This document shows, piece after piece, positions 16,766 to 25,202 of a stretch of 64,000 nt of DNA (position 1 is the first letter of the stretch; every line of letters begins with the position of its first letter). Origin of the DNA: Spirochaetaceae bacterium (lineage in GTDB: Bacteria; Spirochaetota; Spirochaetia; Treponematales; Treponemataceae); NCBI GenBank assembly GCA_017614995.1, contig JAGAAX010000005.1, forward strand, positions 18,618 to 82,617. The letters run 5' to 3'. The position numbers were made by a program, and so were the translations under genes. The notes under the pieces are model-generated. The model did no database searches. It saw only the letters and a program-made list of their open reading frames with translations, and was not told the origin of the DNA.

Positions 16766-17758
16766 ATGGAAAAACAGGTTTTGCACAAAAAGTGCCGCTC
16801 TAAAATTACAGTCTGTATGCTGCTTTTTATGCTTGTCTCAAAGTTTAGTTTTGCAGATACTTCGCAGATTATTACAAATGCTGTTAAGACAGGCACTGTT
16901 GAGAGCGCAATAAGCTATATTAAGAGCTCCTTGCCCGGTGTTCAGAGCGTTGACGAGCAGAAAGCTGTCATGCTCTTTTTGGGACAGCTTCAGCAGCAGG
17001 CAGCTCTTTATAAAGAAGCGTATGAATCTTATTCGGTTGTAATTGCACTTGATAAGACTGTGCCGAATGTTGATGTGCGGCTTGATGCGGCGGTGTGTAT
17101 TCTTGCTGTCGGCGAGACTGCAACCGCAGAAAGCGTGCTTGATTCTGTTCTTGCAATTGAAAGCGAAGATGCGTCCGGGGCTAAGGCAAAGCTGCTCGCC
17201 GTCTGGTGCGGCATTTTAAAAGCTTCTTCAGAAGAAGAGCTTGAAACACCTATCGGGCATTTAAAAAACTTTCTCGATGATCCTGTTATGAAATGCGAAA
17301 AGCCTTCTGTGCTGTTCTCGTTGTGGTGGCTTACCGGCGACCCTGCTTATGCACAGAAGCTTGAGACTGATTATGCCTCAACGCCGGAAGCAGCCTGTGC
17401 CAACGGCAGGGCAGAAGTTATGCCTGCACCGTATTTTTACTTTATTCCGCGCATGAATTCAGGCTTTGACGCAAAAAAGGCCGCCGAGCGCTATGTAAAC
17501 AAAAACGCTGTTGCCGCCGCAAAAAAAGCGGAAAATCAGAAAGTGGTGTGGCAGCAGGTCGGTCTCTTCAAAGATGAAAATAACGCTGAAAACTGCATTA
17601 AGCGCTTGATTGAGGCTGGGTTTAAGCCAGAAGTCTTAAAACAGACAAAGCCGAGCGGCAATAATTACACCGCTGTTGTCGTAAGAGAAACCGACGGCTC
17701 TGTGGCTCAGGCTTTGCGCAATGCCGGTTTTGAGTGCTATCCTGTGTTTGAAGACTAA
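16766..17758 (+). CDS. Secreted SPOR-domain protein
   Basis: Start ATG 16766 (GGAAGA upstream); an in-frame ATG at 16697 lies inside the previous gene. The 330-residue product has a signal segment (ITVCMLLFMLVSKFSFA), a helical TPR-like region (about 30-200: QQQAALYKEAYESYSVVIAL and similar) and a C-terminal SPOR domain (VWQQVGLFKDENNAENCIKR then AGFKPEVL, ending GFECYPVF). SPOR domains bind denuded glycan strands at the septum, so a periplasmic cell-division or wall role is likely. Confidence 0.8.
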   Translation: MEKQVLHKKCRSKITVCMLLFMLVSKFSFADTSQIITNAVKTGTVESAISYIKSSLPGVQSVDEQKAVMLFLGQLQQQAALYKEAYESYSVVIALDKTVPNVDVRLDAAVCILAVGETATAESVLDSVLAIESEDASGAKAKLLAVWCGILKASSEEELETPIGHLKNFLDDPVMKCEKPSVLFSLWWLTGDPAYAQKLETDYASTPEAACANGRAEVMPAPYFYFIPRMNSGFDAKKAAERYVNKNAVAAAKKAENQKVVWQQVGLFKDENNAENCIKRLIEAGFKPEVLKQTKPSGNNYTAVVVRETDGSVAQALRNAGFECYPVFED

Positions 17759-17810
17759 CGGGTTTGCGATTGGGCTGGTTCTACGGAATCAGCTTGTGCG
17801 GCAAACCCTG

Positions 17811-17835
17811 CCAGTTTGTGCTTTGCACAAACTGG
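17811..17835. repeat. Perfect 11-bp stem hairpin
   Basis: CCAGTTTGTGC-TTT-GCACAAACTGG lies between the convergent SPOR and pallilysin-related genes. No T-run follows, so it is a REP-like hairpin or a weak terminator. Confidence 0.6.
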
Positions 17836-17904
17836 TAAACGGTGCACAGTTCGCACTCAAAAGGCTTTGGACAAACCTTGCAAGCTTTGCGGTGCTGTCC
17901 TGTC

Positions 17905-17927
17905 ATTGTCGGGTGTGACCCGACAAT
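17905..17927. repeat. Perfect 10-bp stem hairpin, REP-like
   Basis: ATTGTCGGGT-GTG-ACCCGACAAT lies in the same convergent gap, 70 bases after the first hairpin. I know similar GTCGGGT/ACCCGAC hairpins as dispersed repeats in several genomes; copy number here cannot be judged from one window. Confidence 0.6.
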
Positions 17928-17937
17928 CTTTGAAAGT

Positions 17938-19449
17938 TTATTGGCCGGCGGCGGGGATTACGCGTTCAAGTTTGATTACAGGGGCGGCAATATTTGTGTA
18001 TCCGTCTGTGGTAATTGAAACAGGTGTAAGCGTCAGCGTCTCGCGGATTTCTGTGCCGTTCTGTGTTGTTGCAAATCCCGGCAGATAATATCCATGCAGA
18101 AATTTCTCCTCGCTAAAAGCCTTGAACTGAAGCAGCGTTGTGCCTTTTATTCTAAGTGAAGTTACCGCGCCGTTTGCTGTCCATGATTCATTTGTTGCGG
18201 TATACTGTCCGTTTTTTATGGTAACAGACGCGTTTGTGTTCGTTGTCCATATATGGCTGCTTGATTCAATTCTCTTTAGTATTTCTGAATCAAAGCCATT
18301 TTGCTGACTGTTGAGCGACTGAAGGCTGATTTTCTTATAAGTGCCGTCCCACAGTGTTTCTTGGGTTATTGCCATTTTAACTTCGTCATTTACTTTTACC
18401 TTGATTTCGTCTATGTCGTTCAAAGATACGTCAAAGCGGCGGACAAGGCTTGTAACTGAATTATTCACCATTGAAAGGTTTGCACCGCTGCGCCTTAGCG
18501 AAGTTGTATTCCAGTGGTAAATTTCCTGTGTTTTATCAGCAGAAAAGATGATTTCCCTTTTTTCCGCATTAAAAAAGACATAGCGCAGGTTTGAATCGTC
18601 TGCTGAAGATTTATACCAAAGCCCGTCCAAAAATCTTTCAAAAGTCTGTGGCGTTCCGTCCTGAATTTTTAGAAGCTCGGCGGCAGCAATTTTTTTGCCT
18701 GCTACGCGGTTCTCTGAAACTTTCATATATTTTTTTGCAAATCTGTCCCAGTCATACATTGTCTGAATCTGGTCGAGCGAATCTTTGCCTTTTGAGGTAT
18801 CGGAACTATAAACCCATATAGGAAAACTTTCGCCCTGTGTCTGCGAGAATGAATACGGGTCGCTTCTTTGCAGCTGCTGAATAAAGATGGTTGCGTCCGC
18901 TTCAAATTCGGCAATCGGTGTGTATTTGAATTTTTTGCTTTCCAAATCTGGCAAAAAGACCTTGAGAACAGTTTCTTCTTTTTCGTTTAAGCCTGTGTAT
19001 GTAAGGGCGTTTATGTGGTCGCCTGTCATATCCAGAACTGAAAATGAAAATGTATTGGTCTGTGTAATTTCAGTTTCAATTTCGCTTGTGCGCTCGTATA
19101 TCTTTTTTTTAGGATTGTATATACCCGTAACCAGATAAATTGACGGTGAATTGTTCTTTCTTATGCTGATAATCTGGTCATCGAACGCGTCATTATTCAT
19201 GTCTATAGAAAGTGCATTCAAAAGGGTTTCGCCCGGCTGAAGTTCAATCAGCGATGTCTGAAGCTCCGCCTCTGTTTCATCAACGATAATTTCTTCTGTT
19301 TCAGAAACTGTCTGCTGTACGTTGGGCTTTACAATTTTTGCCCGTATTGTCTTATATTCAGGTTCTTTCGGTCTTTTATAAGTGTAGACGGAAAAAACAA
19401 CAATTGCTAAAGCTGTTATTACAAAAAAAATGGTTGTAAATCGTTTCAT
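17938..19449 (-). CDS. Pallilysin-related (Tp0751-like) protein, long form
   Basis: Start ATG 19449; a TTG two codons earlier is possible. About 503 residues with an N-terminal membrane anchor or signal (TIFFVITALAIVVFSVYTY). Residues 60-200 carry Ca-binding-like loops (IDMNNDAFDDQI, LDMTGDHINALTY) resembling VCBS/FG-GAP blades. From about 265 (FERFLDGLW, YVFFNAEKREIIFSADKTQE, VTSLVRRFDVSLNDIDEI, TLWDGTYKKIS) it aligns along its length with T. pallidum Tp0751, the pallilysin adhesin with a lipocalin-like domain. Tp0751 has HEVIH at the spot where this protein has IDEIK, so the proposed HEXXH metalloprotease site is absent. Probably a surface or periplasmic host-matrix or polymer binder. Confidence 0.8.
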   Translation of the reverse strand: MKRFTTIFFVITALAIVVFSVYTYKRPKEPEYKTIRAKIVKPNVQQTVSETEEIIVDETEAELQTSLIELQPGETLLNALSIDMNNDAFDDQIISIRKNNSPSIYLVTGIYNPKKKIYERTSEIETEITQTNTFSFSVLDMTGDHINALTYTGLNEKEETVLKVFLPDLESKKFKYTPIAEFEADATIFIQQLQRSDPYSFSQTQGESFPIWVYSSDTSKGKDSLDQIQTMYDWDRFAKKYMKVSENRVAGKKIAAAELLKIQDGTPQTFERFLDGLWYKSSADDSNLRYVFFNAEKREIIFSADKTQEIYHWNTTSLRRSGANLSMVNNSVTSLVRRFDVSLNDIDEIKVKVNDEVKMAITQETLWDGTYKKISLQSLNSQQNGFDSEILKRIESSSHIWTTNTNASVTIKNGQYTATNESWTANGAVTSLRIKGTTLLQFKAFSEEKFLHGYYLPGFATTQNGTEIRETLTLTPVSITTDGYTNIAAPVIKLERVIPAAGQ

Positions 19450-19506
19450 TGGCAAGATGATAACAGTTTTTCGCTTAATTCTTCAAGCCATTTTCTTGTC
19501 GGGCTG

Positions 19507-19536
19507 TTGACATTCAAGCTTGTCTTTTCATAAAAT
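19507..19536 (+). promoter_or_regulatory. Promoter giving a leaderless alaS mRNA
   Basis: TTGACA (19507-19512), 18-base spacer, TAAAAT (19531-19536). The alaS ATG at 19545 is 8 bases beyond the -10 box and lacks an SD, so transcription should begin at or within a base or two of the start codon. Confidence 0.65.
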
Positions 19537-19544
19537 AGCTAATT

Positions 19545-21329
19545 ATGACAGCTAATGAATTGCGTTCAAAATACATCGCTTTTTTTAAAAGTAAAGGACA
19601 CGCTGAAATTTCCGGCAAATCTCTGATTCCGGAAAATGATCCTTCAGTTTTGTTTACAACTGCGGGTATGCATCCTTTAGTTCCTTATCTGCTTGGTGAA
19701 AAACACCCTGCCGGCACACGTCTTACAGATTATCAGAAATGTGTTCGTACCGGCGATATTGACGAGGTTGGCGATCCTTCTCATTTGACTTGTTTTGAAA
19801 TGCTCGGCAACTGGTCTTTGGGCGATTACTTCAAAAAAGAGTCAATTGCTTTTTCTTACGAATTTCTTACATCGAAAGACTGGCTTGCACTTGATCCGCG
19901 CAAAATATCAGTAACTGTATTTGCCGGTGATGCTAATGCACCGCGTGATGAAGACGCCGCTTCTTATTGGAAAGAGAACGGCATGCCTGAAGATAAAATC
20001 GCTTATCTTCCTGCAAGCGACAACTGGTGGGCAGCAGGTCCGACTGGTCCATGCGGCCCAGATACAGAGATTTTCTACTGGGTTGGCGAAGGTCTGCCAC
20101 CTGTAGGCTCTAACAAAGGCACAGACCCAGAAAACTGGATGGAAATCTGGAACAACGTATTTATGCAGTTTAACCGCATTGACGAGAACACCCTTGTTCC
20201 GCTTCCTAAGCAGAATGTTGATACTGGAATGGGTCTTGAGCGTACAAACTGTATTCTTCAGGGCAAAAATTCTGTTTATCTTACAGAAGTTTTTGAACCA
20301 ATTATTAATACAATCGAAAAACTTTCGAACTATACTTATGGCACAGATGCTGAAAAAGACAAGAGCGTCCGCATTATTGCCGACCATTCACGTTCTGCTG
20401 TATTCATTCTTGGTGACCAGAAAGGCGTTTCACCGAGTAATGTGGGTGCAGGCTATGTTCTGCGCCGCCTTATCAGACGTGCTGTCCGTCATGGTATGAA
20501 GCTCGGCATTGACCGCGCCTTTTTGGCAGAAATTGCTGAAGCTGTTGTTGAAAATTTCAAATGTGCTTATCCCGAACTTGAAGAAAACAAAGAAAAGGTT
20601 TTCAAAGAGCTTACAGCAGAAGAAAACAAATTCCGCGATACTTTGAAGAAGGGTGAAGCTGAATTCCAGAAACTTCTGCCTAATCTTATGAAAAATCCTA
20701 AGAAAGAGATTTCCGGCAAAGTTGCTTTCCGTCTTTATGATACTTTCGGTTTTCCTCTGGAACTTACACAGGAACTTGGAGCAGAAAACGGCTTTACAGT
20801 TGATGTAGAGGGTTTTAAAGAAGCAGAAAGAAAGCATCAGGAACTTTCAAGAACTCAGAGTGCAGGCACATTCAAGGGCGGTCTTGCAGAGCGTTCTGAG
20901 ATTACGACAAAGTATCATACAGCTACGCACCTTCTTCAGGCTGCGCTGCGTCAGGTGCTCGGCCCGCATGTTGCACAGAAAGGCTCTAACATTACAGAAG
21001 AGCGCATGCGCTTCGATTTTTCTCATCCTGCTCCAATGACAAAAGAAGAGATAAAACAGGTAGAAAATATCGTAAATGAGCAGATAAAACGTAACCTTCC
21101 GGTCAAAATGGAGATTATGAGTTTAGATGATGCTAAAAAGAGCGGTGCAACTGCTCTCTTTGGTGAAAAATACGAATCGAATGTAAAGGTTTATACAATC
21201 GGTGATTTTTCAAAAGAGGTCTGTGGCGGTCCTCATGTTGAAAATACCGGAACCCTCGGTACATTCGTTATTACGAAGGAACAGTCTTCTTCAGCGGGTG
21301 TCCGCAGAATTAAGGCTGTTTTGAAATAA
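19545..21329 (+). CDS. alaS: Alanyl-tRNA synthetase, short form
   Basis: A 594-residue class II synthetase charging tRNA-Ala. Catalytic core at 1-250 (FTTAGMHPLVPYLLG, GDYFKKESIAFSYEF, DTGMGLERT), helical tRNA-binding part, and editing domain with HTATHLL-type zinc ligands (TKYHTATHLLQAAL near 459) and CGGPHVENTG near 559. The C-terminal oligomerisation domain of standard AlaRS (total about 870) is missing, as known for other treponemes; this is lineage-typical and not a truncation. No SD; leaderless. Confidence 0.97.
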   Translation: MTANELRSKYIAFFKSKGHAEISGKSLIPENDPSVLFTTAGMHPLVPYLLGEKHPAGTRLTDYQKCVRTGDIDEVGDPSHLTCFEMLGNWSLGDYFKKESIAFSYEFLTSKDWLALDPRKISVTVFAGDANAPRDEDAASYWKENGMPEDKIAYLPASDNWWAAGPTGPCGPDTEIFYWVGEGLPPVGSNKGTDPENWMEIWNNVFMQFNRIDENTLVPLPKQNVDTGMGLERTNCILQGKNSVYLTEVFEPIINTIEKLSNYTYGTDAEKDKSVRIIADHSRSAVFILGDQKGVSPSNVGAGYVLRRLIRRAVRHGMKLGIDRAFLAEIAEAVVENFKCAYPELEENKEKVFKELTAEENKFRDTLKKGEAEFQKLLPNLMKNPKKEISGKVAFRLYDTFGFPLELTQELGAENGFTVDVEGFKEAERKHQELSRTQSAGTFKGGLAERSEITTKYHTATHLLQAALRQVLGPHVAQKGSNITEERMRFDFSHPAPMTKEEIKQVENIVNEQIKRNLPVKMEIMSLDDAKKSGATALFGEKYESNVKVYTIGDFSKEVCGGPHVENTGTLGTFVITKEQSSSAGVRRIKAVLK

Positions 21330-21481
21330 AGCGTACTTGCAGTTTGCAGGTTATTAAAAAAATGAAAATAAAAGTTTCAGATTTTTTTGTAACTTTTGTT
21401 TTCTTGTTTTGTTATTTTTAAAGCAATCTTGCACTATTTATCGTAAGTCTGCTTTTTATTGAAGAATAAAGAGGTTTTTTC

Positions 21482-22561
21482 ATGAAAAGAAATATTTTGT
21501 TTTTTGTTTTTCTTGTTGCAACAGCAGGTGCTGTTTTCGCACAGAACAATTTGCAGGCACTGGCAACAATTAAAGTAAACAAATCTGAAACAATTACACT
21601 TGGTCAGTTGAAAGCGCGTGTTGATGTTTACCAGAAACAGTCTGGTCTTAGTAGTTTTACACTTGACCAGAAAAAAGAAATTCTTGATACAATGATTGAT
21701 GAACGTCTAGTTGTTCAGAAAGCAATAAAGAGCGGAGTCACTGTTACAGATTCTGAGCTTGATCAGTATTTTACTGGGATGCTTTCAAATATGGCTGGTA
21801 GAGAAGTTACTGAAAAAGAATTCGGTGAATTGGTTCAGTCAGAATTATCAAAATCATTTGACCAGTACATGAAAGAACAGATGGGAATGACTGTTAATGA
21901 GTACAAGGCTTTTTTGAAGAATCAGCTTATTGCACAGCGTTATGTTGTATCTCTCAAGCAGAAAGAGATTGAAGGTGCTACAGTTTCTGATGCTGAAGTT
22001 CGTAATGCGTATGAAATCAATAAATCAGCATTTGTTCAGAGTGATACGATGAAGCTTTTTGTTGTAGTTGTTCCAAAAAAAGGAGACCCTTCTGCTGCAA
22101 AAGCTTTATGTACTTCTTTATATAATGATTATAAAGCTAAGAAACTGACTACAGATTCTATGACAAAACAGATGGAATCTTCTAAAAAATTCACTTGTGC
22201 TCCGTTTTATATAAGTAAAATTCCTTCTGCAGCTGCACAGCTTGGAATTGATTATGCTACATTATTAGACATGTTCAAGAATTCAAAGGGCTTTGTTTCT
22301 GAAGTTTCTGAGAATGAAACAGATTATCAGTTCTATATAATTCTTGATAAATATGATGCTAAAATGTTGACTTTGAGTGATCCTGTAACACCTGGTCAGG
22401 CTGTAACAATTTATGAGTATGTAAAAGGAAATCTTATTGAAGAAAAACGGAATATGATTTTCCAGAATGCTCTTGCAGATGTTACAAAAGAGCTTAGAGT
22501 TCCGGCAAACTACAAAATGGAAAAAACCGGCGCAGCTCTTGATAAGTTACTTACCTGGTAG
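21482..22561 (+). CDS. SurA-like periplasmic chaperone/peptidyl-prolyl isomerase
   Basis: A 359-residue protein with signal peptide (ILFFVFLVATAGAVFA). Residues 30-160 form a SurA_N-like helical chaperone core (LATIKVNKSETITLGQLKAR, EILDTMIDERLVVQKAI, VTDSELDQYF, YKAFLKNQLIAQRYV). Residues 170-320 are a poorly conserved parvulin-like segment. ATG 21482 follows AGAGGT. Likely helps outer-membrane proteins cross the periplasm. First gene of a cluster with nusB (9-base gap) and a TPR lipoprotein. Confidence 0.75.
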   Translation: MKRNILFFVFLVATAGAVFAQNNLQALATIKVNKSETITLGQLKARVDVYQKQSGLSSFTLDQKKEILDTMIDERLVVQKAIKSGVTVTDSELDQYFTGMLSNMAGREVTEKEFGELVQSELSKSFDQYMKEQMGMTVNEYKAFLKNQLIAQRYVVSLKQKEIEGATVSDAEVRNAYEINKSAFVQSDTMKLFVVVVPKKGDPSAAKALCTSLYNDYKAKKLTTDSMTKQMESSKKFTCAPFYISKIPSAAAQLGIDYATLLDMFKNSKGFVSEVSENETDYQFYIILDKYDAKMLTLSDPVTPGQAVTIYEYVKGNLIEEKRNMIFQNALADVTKELRVPANYKMEKTGAALDKLLTW

Positions 22562-22570
22562 GGAGTTTCT

Positions 22571-22990
22571 GTGGCCAGAAGAAAAAGCCGTATAATTGCA
22601 TTTCAGGCATTGTATTCGTGGGATGTGAATAACATCCCTCTTGAAGAACTGCTTGAATTTGCATGGGTTGATGAGCAGACGCAGGCAAAGCTTGGAGATG
22701 ATAATCTTTCATTCTCGCGTATGCTCATCAGTGGAACTATTGAGAATATTGAAAAAGTAGATGAGACTATCAAGTCTCATCTTACTAATTGGGATTTTTC
22801 CCGCTTGAATAAGGTTGATCTGGCAGTCTTGCGGATAAGCGTTTACCCGCTGATTTTTCAGCAGGATATGCCGTCAACCATAATTATTGATGAAGCTGTT
22901 GATATATCAAAGGAATACGGTTCAGATGATTCCTTTAAATTTATAAATGCTATTTTAGACAGCATAAAAAAATCCTGCCGAACTGCATAA
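22571..22990 (+). CDS. nusB: Transcription antitermination factor NusB
   Basis: A 139-residue all-helical RNA-binding protein that, with NusE, binds boxA of rRNA leaders. GTG start 22571 follows AGGGAG. Signatures RIIAFQALYSWD, LNKVDLAVLRISVYPLIF, DMPSTIIIDEAVDISKEYGS and FKFINAILDSI are all present, at normal family length. Confidence 0.95.
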   Translation: MARRKSRIIAFQALYSWDVNNIPLEELLEFAWVDEQTQAKLGDDNLSFSRMLISGTIENIEKVDETIKSHLTNWDFSRLNKVDLAVLRISVYPLIFQQDMPSTIIIDEAVDISKEYGSDDSFKFINAILDSIKKSCRTA

Positions 22991-22998
22991 GGAAAATT

Positions 22999-24741
22999 AT
23001 GAAAAGCAGATTTTGCCTCAATAATAAAAAAAAGACTCTCTGTTTTCAGGCGGGTCTTTTTTTTGTTTTATTCATTAGTATTTGTCTTTTGTGCTTAACC
23101 GGCTGTAAAAAACAGTCGGCTAACTTTTCATTTGCAACATCAATGGATAATGTGGATTCTTTAATATCTTTGGGGCAGATGAAAGAAGCGAATGATTTGC
23201 TCAAAGAAGCTTCAAGCGTAGCATCTGAACCTAACGAATGGTTTGCGATTTACAAGCGTTATCTGCGTACCGGCAATACAAAAGAAGCCGGAAAGCTTAT
23301 GAAGAAGGCTTATAAGAAATGTCCGAATAATGCAGAAGTTGCTGCGGTTTATGCACATCATCTTATTCAAGAAAAAAACTATGACGAAGCACTTAAAGTT
23401 GCCTCAAGACTTGAGAAAACTCCATACGGTTCAATTTTAAGTGAACTGCGGTTAAAAAAAGCAAAAGCAGAAAATAACTATTTGAAGAGAGAATTTGTTC
23501 AGAGTTTTTGCGATGCAGCTTATGCGACAGGCAACGACCAGTATTTGCGCAACGCGGCTGTAATTGAAGCGTACAACGGTTTTATTCAGGAAGCACTTGC
23601 GCTGCACCCTTACGGCGAAACAAACTATAACGAAGACAAACTTTTCTGGGCGTTAATCTCTTATGACGCAGGCAATTTTACGCAGACATATATTGATTTG
23701 TCGTCAATGGAACCTTCTGCCGAAGTAATGATTCTGAAGGCTGATGCCGCGCTTTATCTTGACGAGCAGAAACCGGCTTTTGAATACTGGAAAGAATCGC
23801 TGAAATACGATCCCGGCATTTCGCCTGTGCCTTATTATAACTTGGCACACTATGCTGATTTGAACGGCATGCAGGCAGAGCGCGGCGAGTTTCTGATTCT
23901 GCTTATTAAATACTTTCCGGATTATGTGCCCGGTCTTGCCGCTTATGGAAATTACGCCTATGACATTACGCACCGCGAACAAGAGGACGCGATAACTTCT
24001 GCTGTAAGAAATGCAGGCTTTAAATCTTTGAGCATGGAGCAGAAAGATGCCGCGCCTGTTGTTCCTGTTGAGGACGCGCTTGCCCGCATGGAAGAGCTGA
24101 TTGCTACAACCGGCGATGAGGCAATAACAGTAGAACGTGCAAAATTGCAGTGGAAAAACACAGAAAAATCAAACGACGAAAAGCTTGTTGATGTTTGGTT
24201 TCTGCTTGAAAAATACCCTGAAAACGAAAATTTAAAGCATTATGCAGTATGGCTTCTTTGTAAATTAAAGCGCTATGAAGAAGCTCAGTCATTGTTCAAC
24301 AAATTTCTGGCACACAAATATGGCAGTGATATCTCTAAAGTGAATGCTGATTCATTGTCTGCTCTGGAATGTGAATATGCAGCATATCTTTCTGCGATTA
24401 ATGTGCCAAATGAACTCACGCCGGATTACAAACAGTCTGTGCGCCTGTACGAAAATCTGGTAAAGCATAATACAAAAAGTGTTCCTGTGCTGATGAATTA
24501 TGGCTTGATAAAATATTCTGAGTCTCACTTACAGGATGCTTTTGAATTATACAATAAAGCTTTGCGGCTTACTTCTGATGAGATTATAAAGGCAGAAATT
24601 CAATACAGAATGGGCTGCGTCTATGCATCTCAAAAAGATATGAAAAACGCCTTGATGTGTCTGTCTTATTGTTTGCAGTTGAATCCTGAACATGCAAAAG
24701 CCCGCCTGCTGTACAAGAGGCTTGAAGGCTTAGCAAATTAA
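22999..24741 (+). CDS. TPR lipoprotein
   Basis: A 580-residue lipoprotein with a long signal peptide ending LCLTGCKK. The mature protein is helical with TPR-like units (MKEANDLLKEASSV, KEAGKLMKKAYKKCPNNAEV, NYDEALKVASRLE, LQDAFELYNKALRLT, MGCVYASQKDMKNALMCL). A scaffold in the periplasm is likely; the partner is unknown. Only 8 bases after nusB; ends at a bidirectional terminator shared with groS. Confidence 0.8.
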   Translation: MKSRFCLNNKKKTLCFQAGLFFVLFISICLLCLTGCKKQSANFSFATSMDNVDSLISLGQMKEANDLLKEASSVASEPNEWFAIYKRYLRTGNTKEAGKLMKKAYKKCPNNAEVAAVYAHHLIQEKNYDEALKVASRLEKTPYGSILSELRLKKAKAENNYLKREFVQSFCDAAYATGNDQYLRNAAVIEAYNGFIQEALALHPYGETNYNEDKLFWALISYDAGNFTQTYIDLSSMEPSAEVMILKADAALYLDEQKPAFEYWKESLKYDPGISPVPYYNLAHYADLNGMQAERGEFLILLIKYFPDYVPGLAAYGNYAYDITHREQEDAITSAVRNAGFKSLSMEQKDAAPVVPVEDALARMEELIATTGDEAITVERAKLQWKNTEKSNDEKLVDVWFLLEKYPENENLKHYAVWLLCKLKRYEEAQSLFNKFLAHKYGSDISKVNADSLSALECEYAAYLSAINVPNELTPDYKQSVRLYENLVKHNTKSVPVLMNYGLIKYSESHLQDAFELYNKALRLTSDEIIKAEIQYRMGCVYASQKDMKNALMCLSYCLQLNPEHAKARLLYKRLEGLAN

Positions 24742-24750
24742 GAACCTTAT

Positions 24751-24788
24751 AAAAAAAGGACTTAGCAGCTTTGCCAAGTCCTTTTTTT
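24751..24788. terminator. Bidirectional intrinsic terminator
   Basis: AAGGACTT (24756-24763) and AAGTCCTT (24776-24783) with an inner GC pair; A-run before and T-run after, serving the convergent TPR lipoprotein and groS genes. Confidence 0.9.
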
Positions 24789-24801
24789 ATGCTGATAAAC
24801 C

Positions 24802-25068
24802 TTAGTCAATTACAGCAATAATATCTGCTGCTTTCAAAATAAGATGGTCTTCGCCGTCAATTTTGATTGATGTGCCTGCGTATTTGTCATACATAACGCG
24901 CTCACCGGCTTTTACCTTGATTTTTTCTTTGTCATCGCCTACAGCAATAACAACAGCAGTCTGTGTTTTTTCCTGTGCTGTATCTGGAATGATGATGCCG
25001 CTTGCGGTCTTAGATTCAGTTTTTTCAGTTTTTACCAATACGCGGTCTGCTAATGGTCTGACTTTCAT
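24802..25068 (-). CDS. groS: Co-chaperonin GroES
   Basis: An 88-residue co-chaperonin that caps GroEL. MKVRPLADRVLVK, GIIIPDTAQEKTQ (mobile loop, with TAQEK), VIAVGDDKEK, VMYDKYAGTSIKIDGEDHLIL and DIIAVI are complete. ATG 25068 follows CGGAGGAT. groL is not adjacent, as in other treponemes. No CIRCE operator is visible upstream; a sigma-70-type promoter is. Confidence 0.96.
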   Translation of the reverse strand: MKVRPLADRVLVKTEKTESKTASGIIIPDTAQEKTQTAVVIAVGDDKEKIKVKAGERVMYDKYAGTSIKIDGEDHLILKAADIIAVID

Positions 25069-25117
25069 ATATCCTCCGAGTAAAATACAATTTTTGGACG
25101 TTATATCCTTTACATTA

Positions 25118-25147
25118 AATATACGAATTTTGCCGTCCTATCGTCAA
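25118..25147 (-). promoter_or_regulatory. Promoter of groS
   Basis: On the minus strand TTGACG (25147-25142), 18-base spacer, TATATT (25123-25118). No TTAGCACTC-N9-GAGTGCTAA element is present in 25069-25202, so HrcA control is not indicated here. Confidence 0.65.
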
Positions 25148-25166
25148 GGAAAAAAAGTTAATCAGC

Positions 25167-25195
25167 TTCAAAAAAGCGGCCGTTTGTGGTAGACT
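25167..25195 (+). promoter_or_regulatory. Candidate promoter giving a leaderless dnaE mRNA
   Basis: TTCAAA (25167-25172), 17-base spacer, TAGACT (25190-25195). dnaE ATG 25203 lies 7 bases later without an SD. It is arranged back to back with the groS promoter. Confidence 0.4.
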
Positions 25196-25202
25196 GAAAA
25201 AC

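Noticed and set aside
19908..20387. Long minus-strand frame inside alaS
   Set aside because: Antisense shadow of a conserved synthetase core; no start signal.
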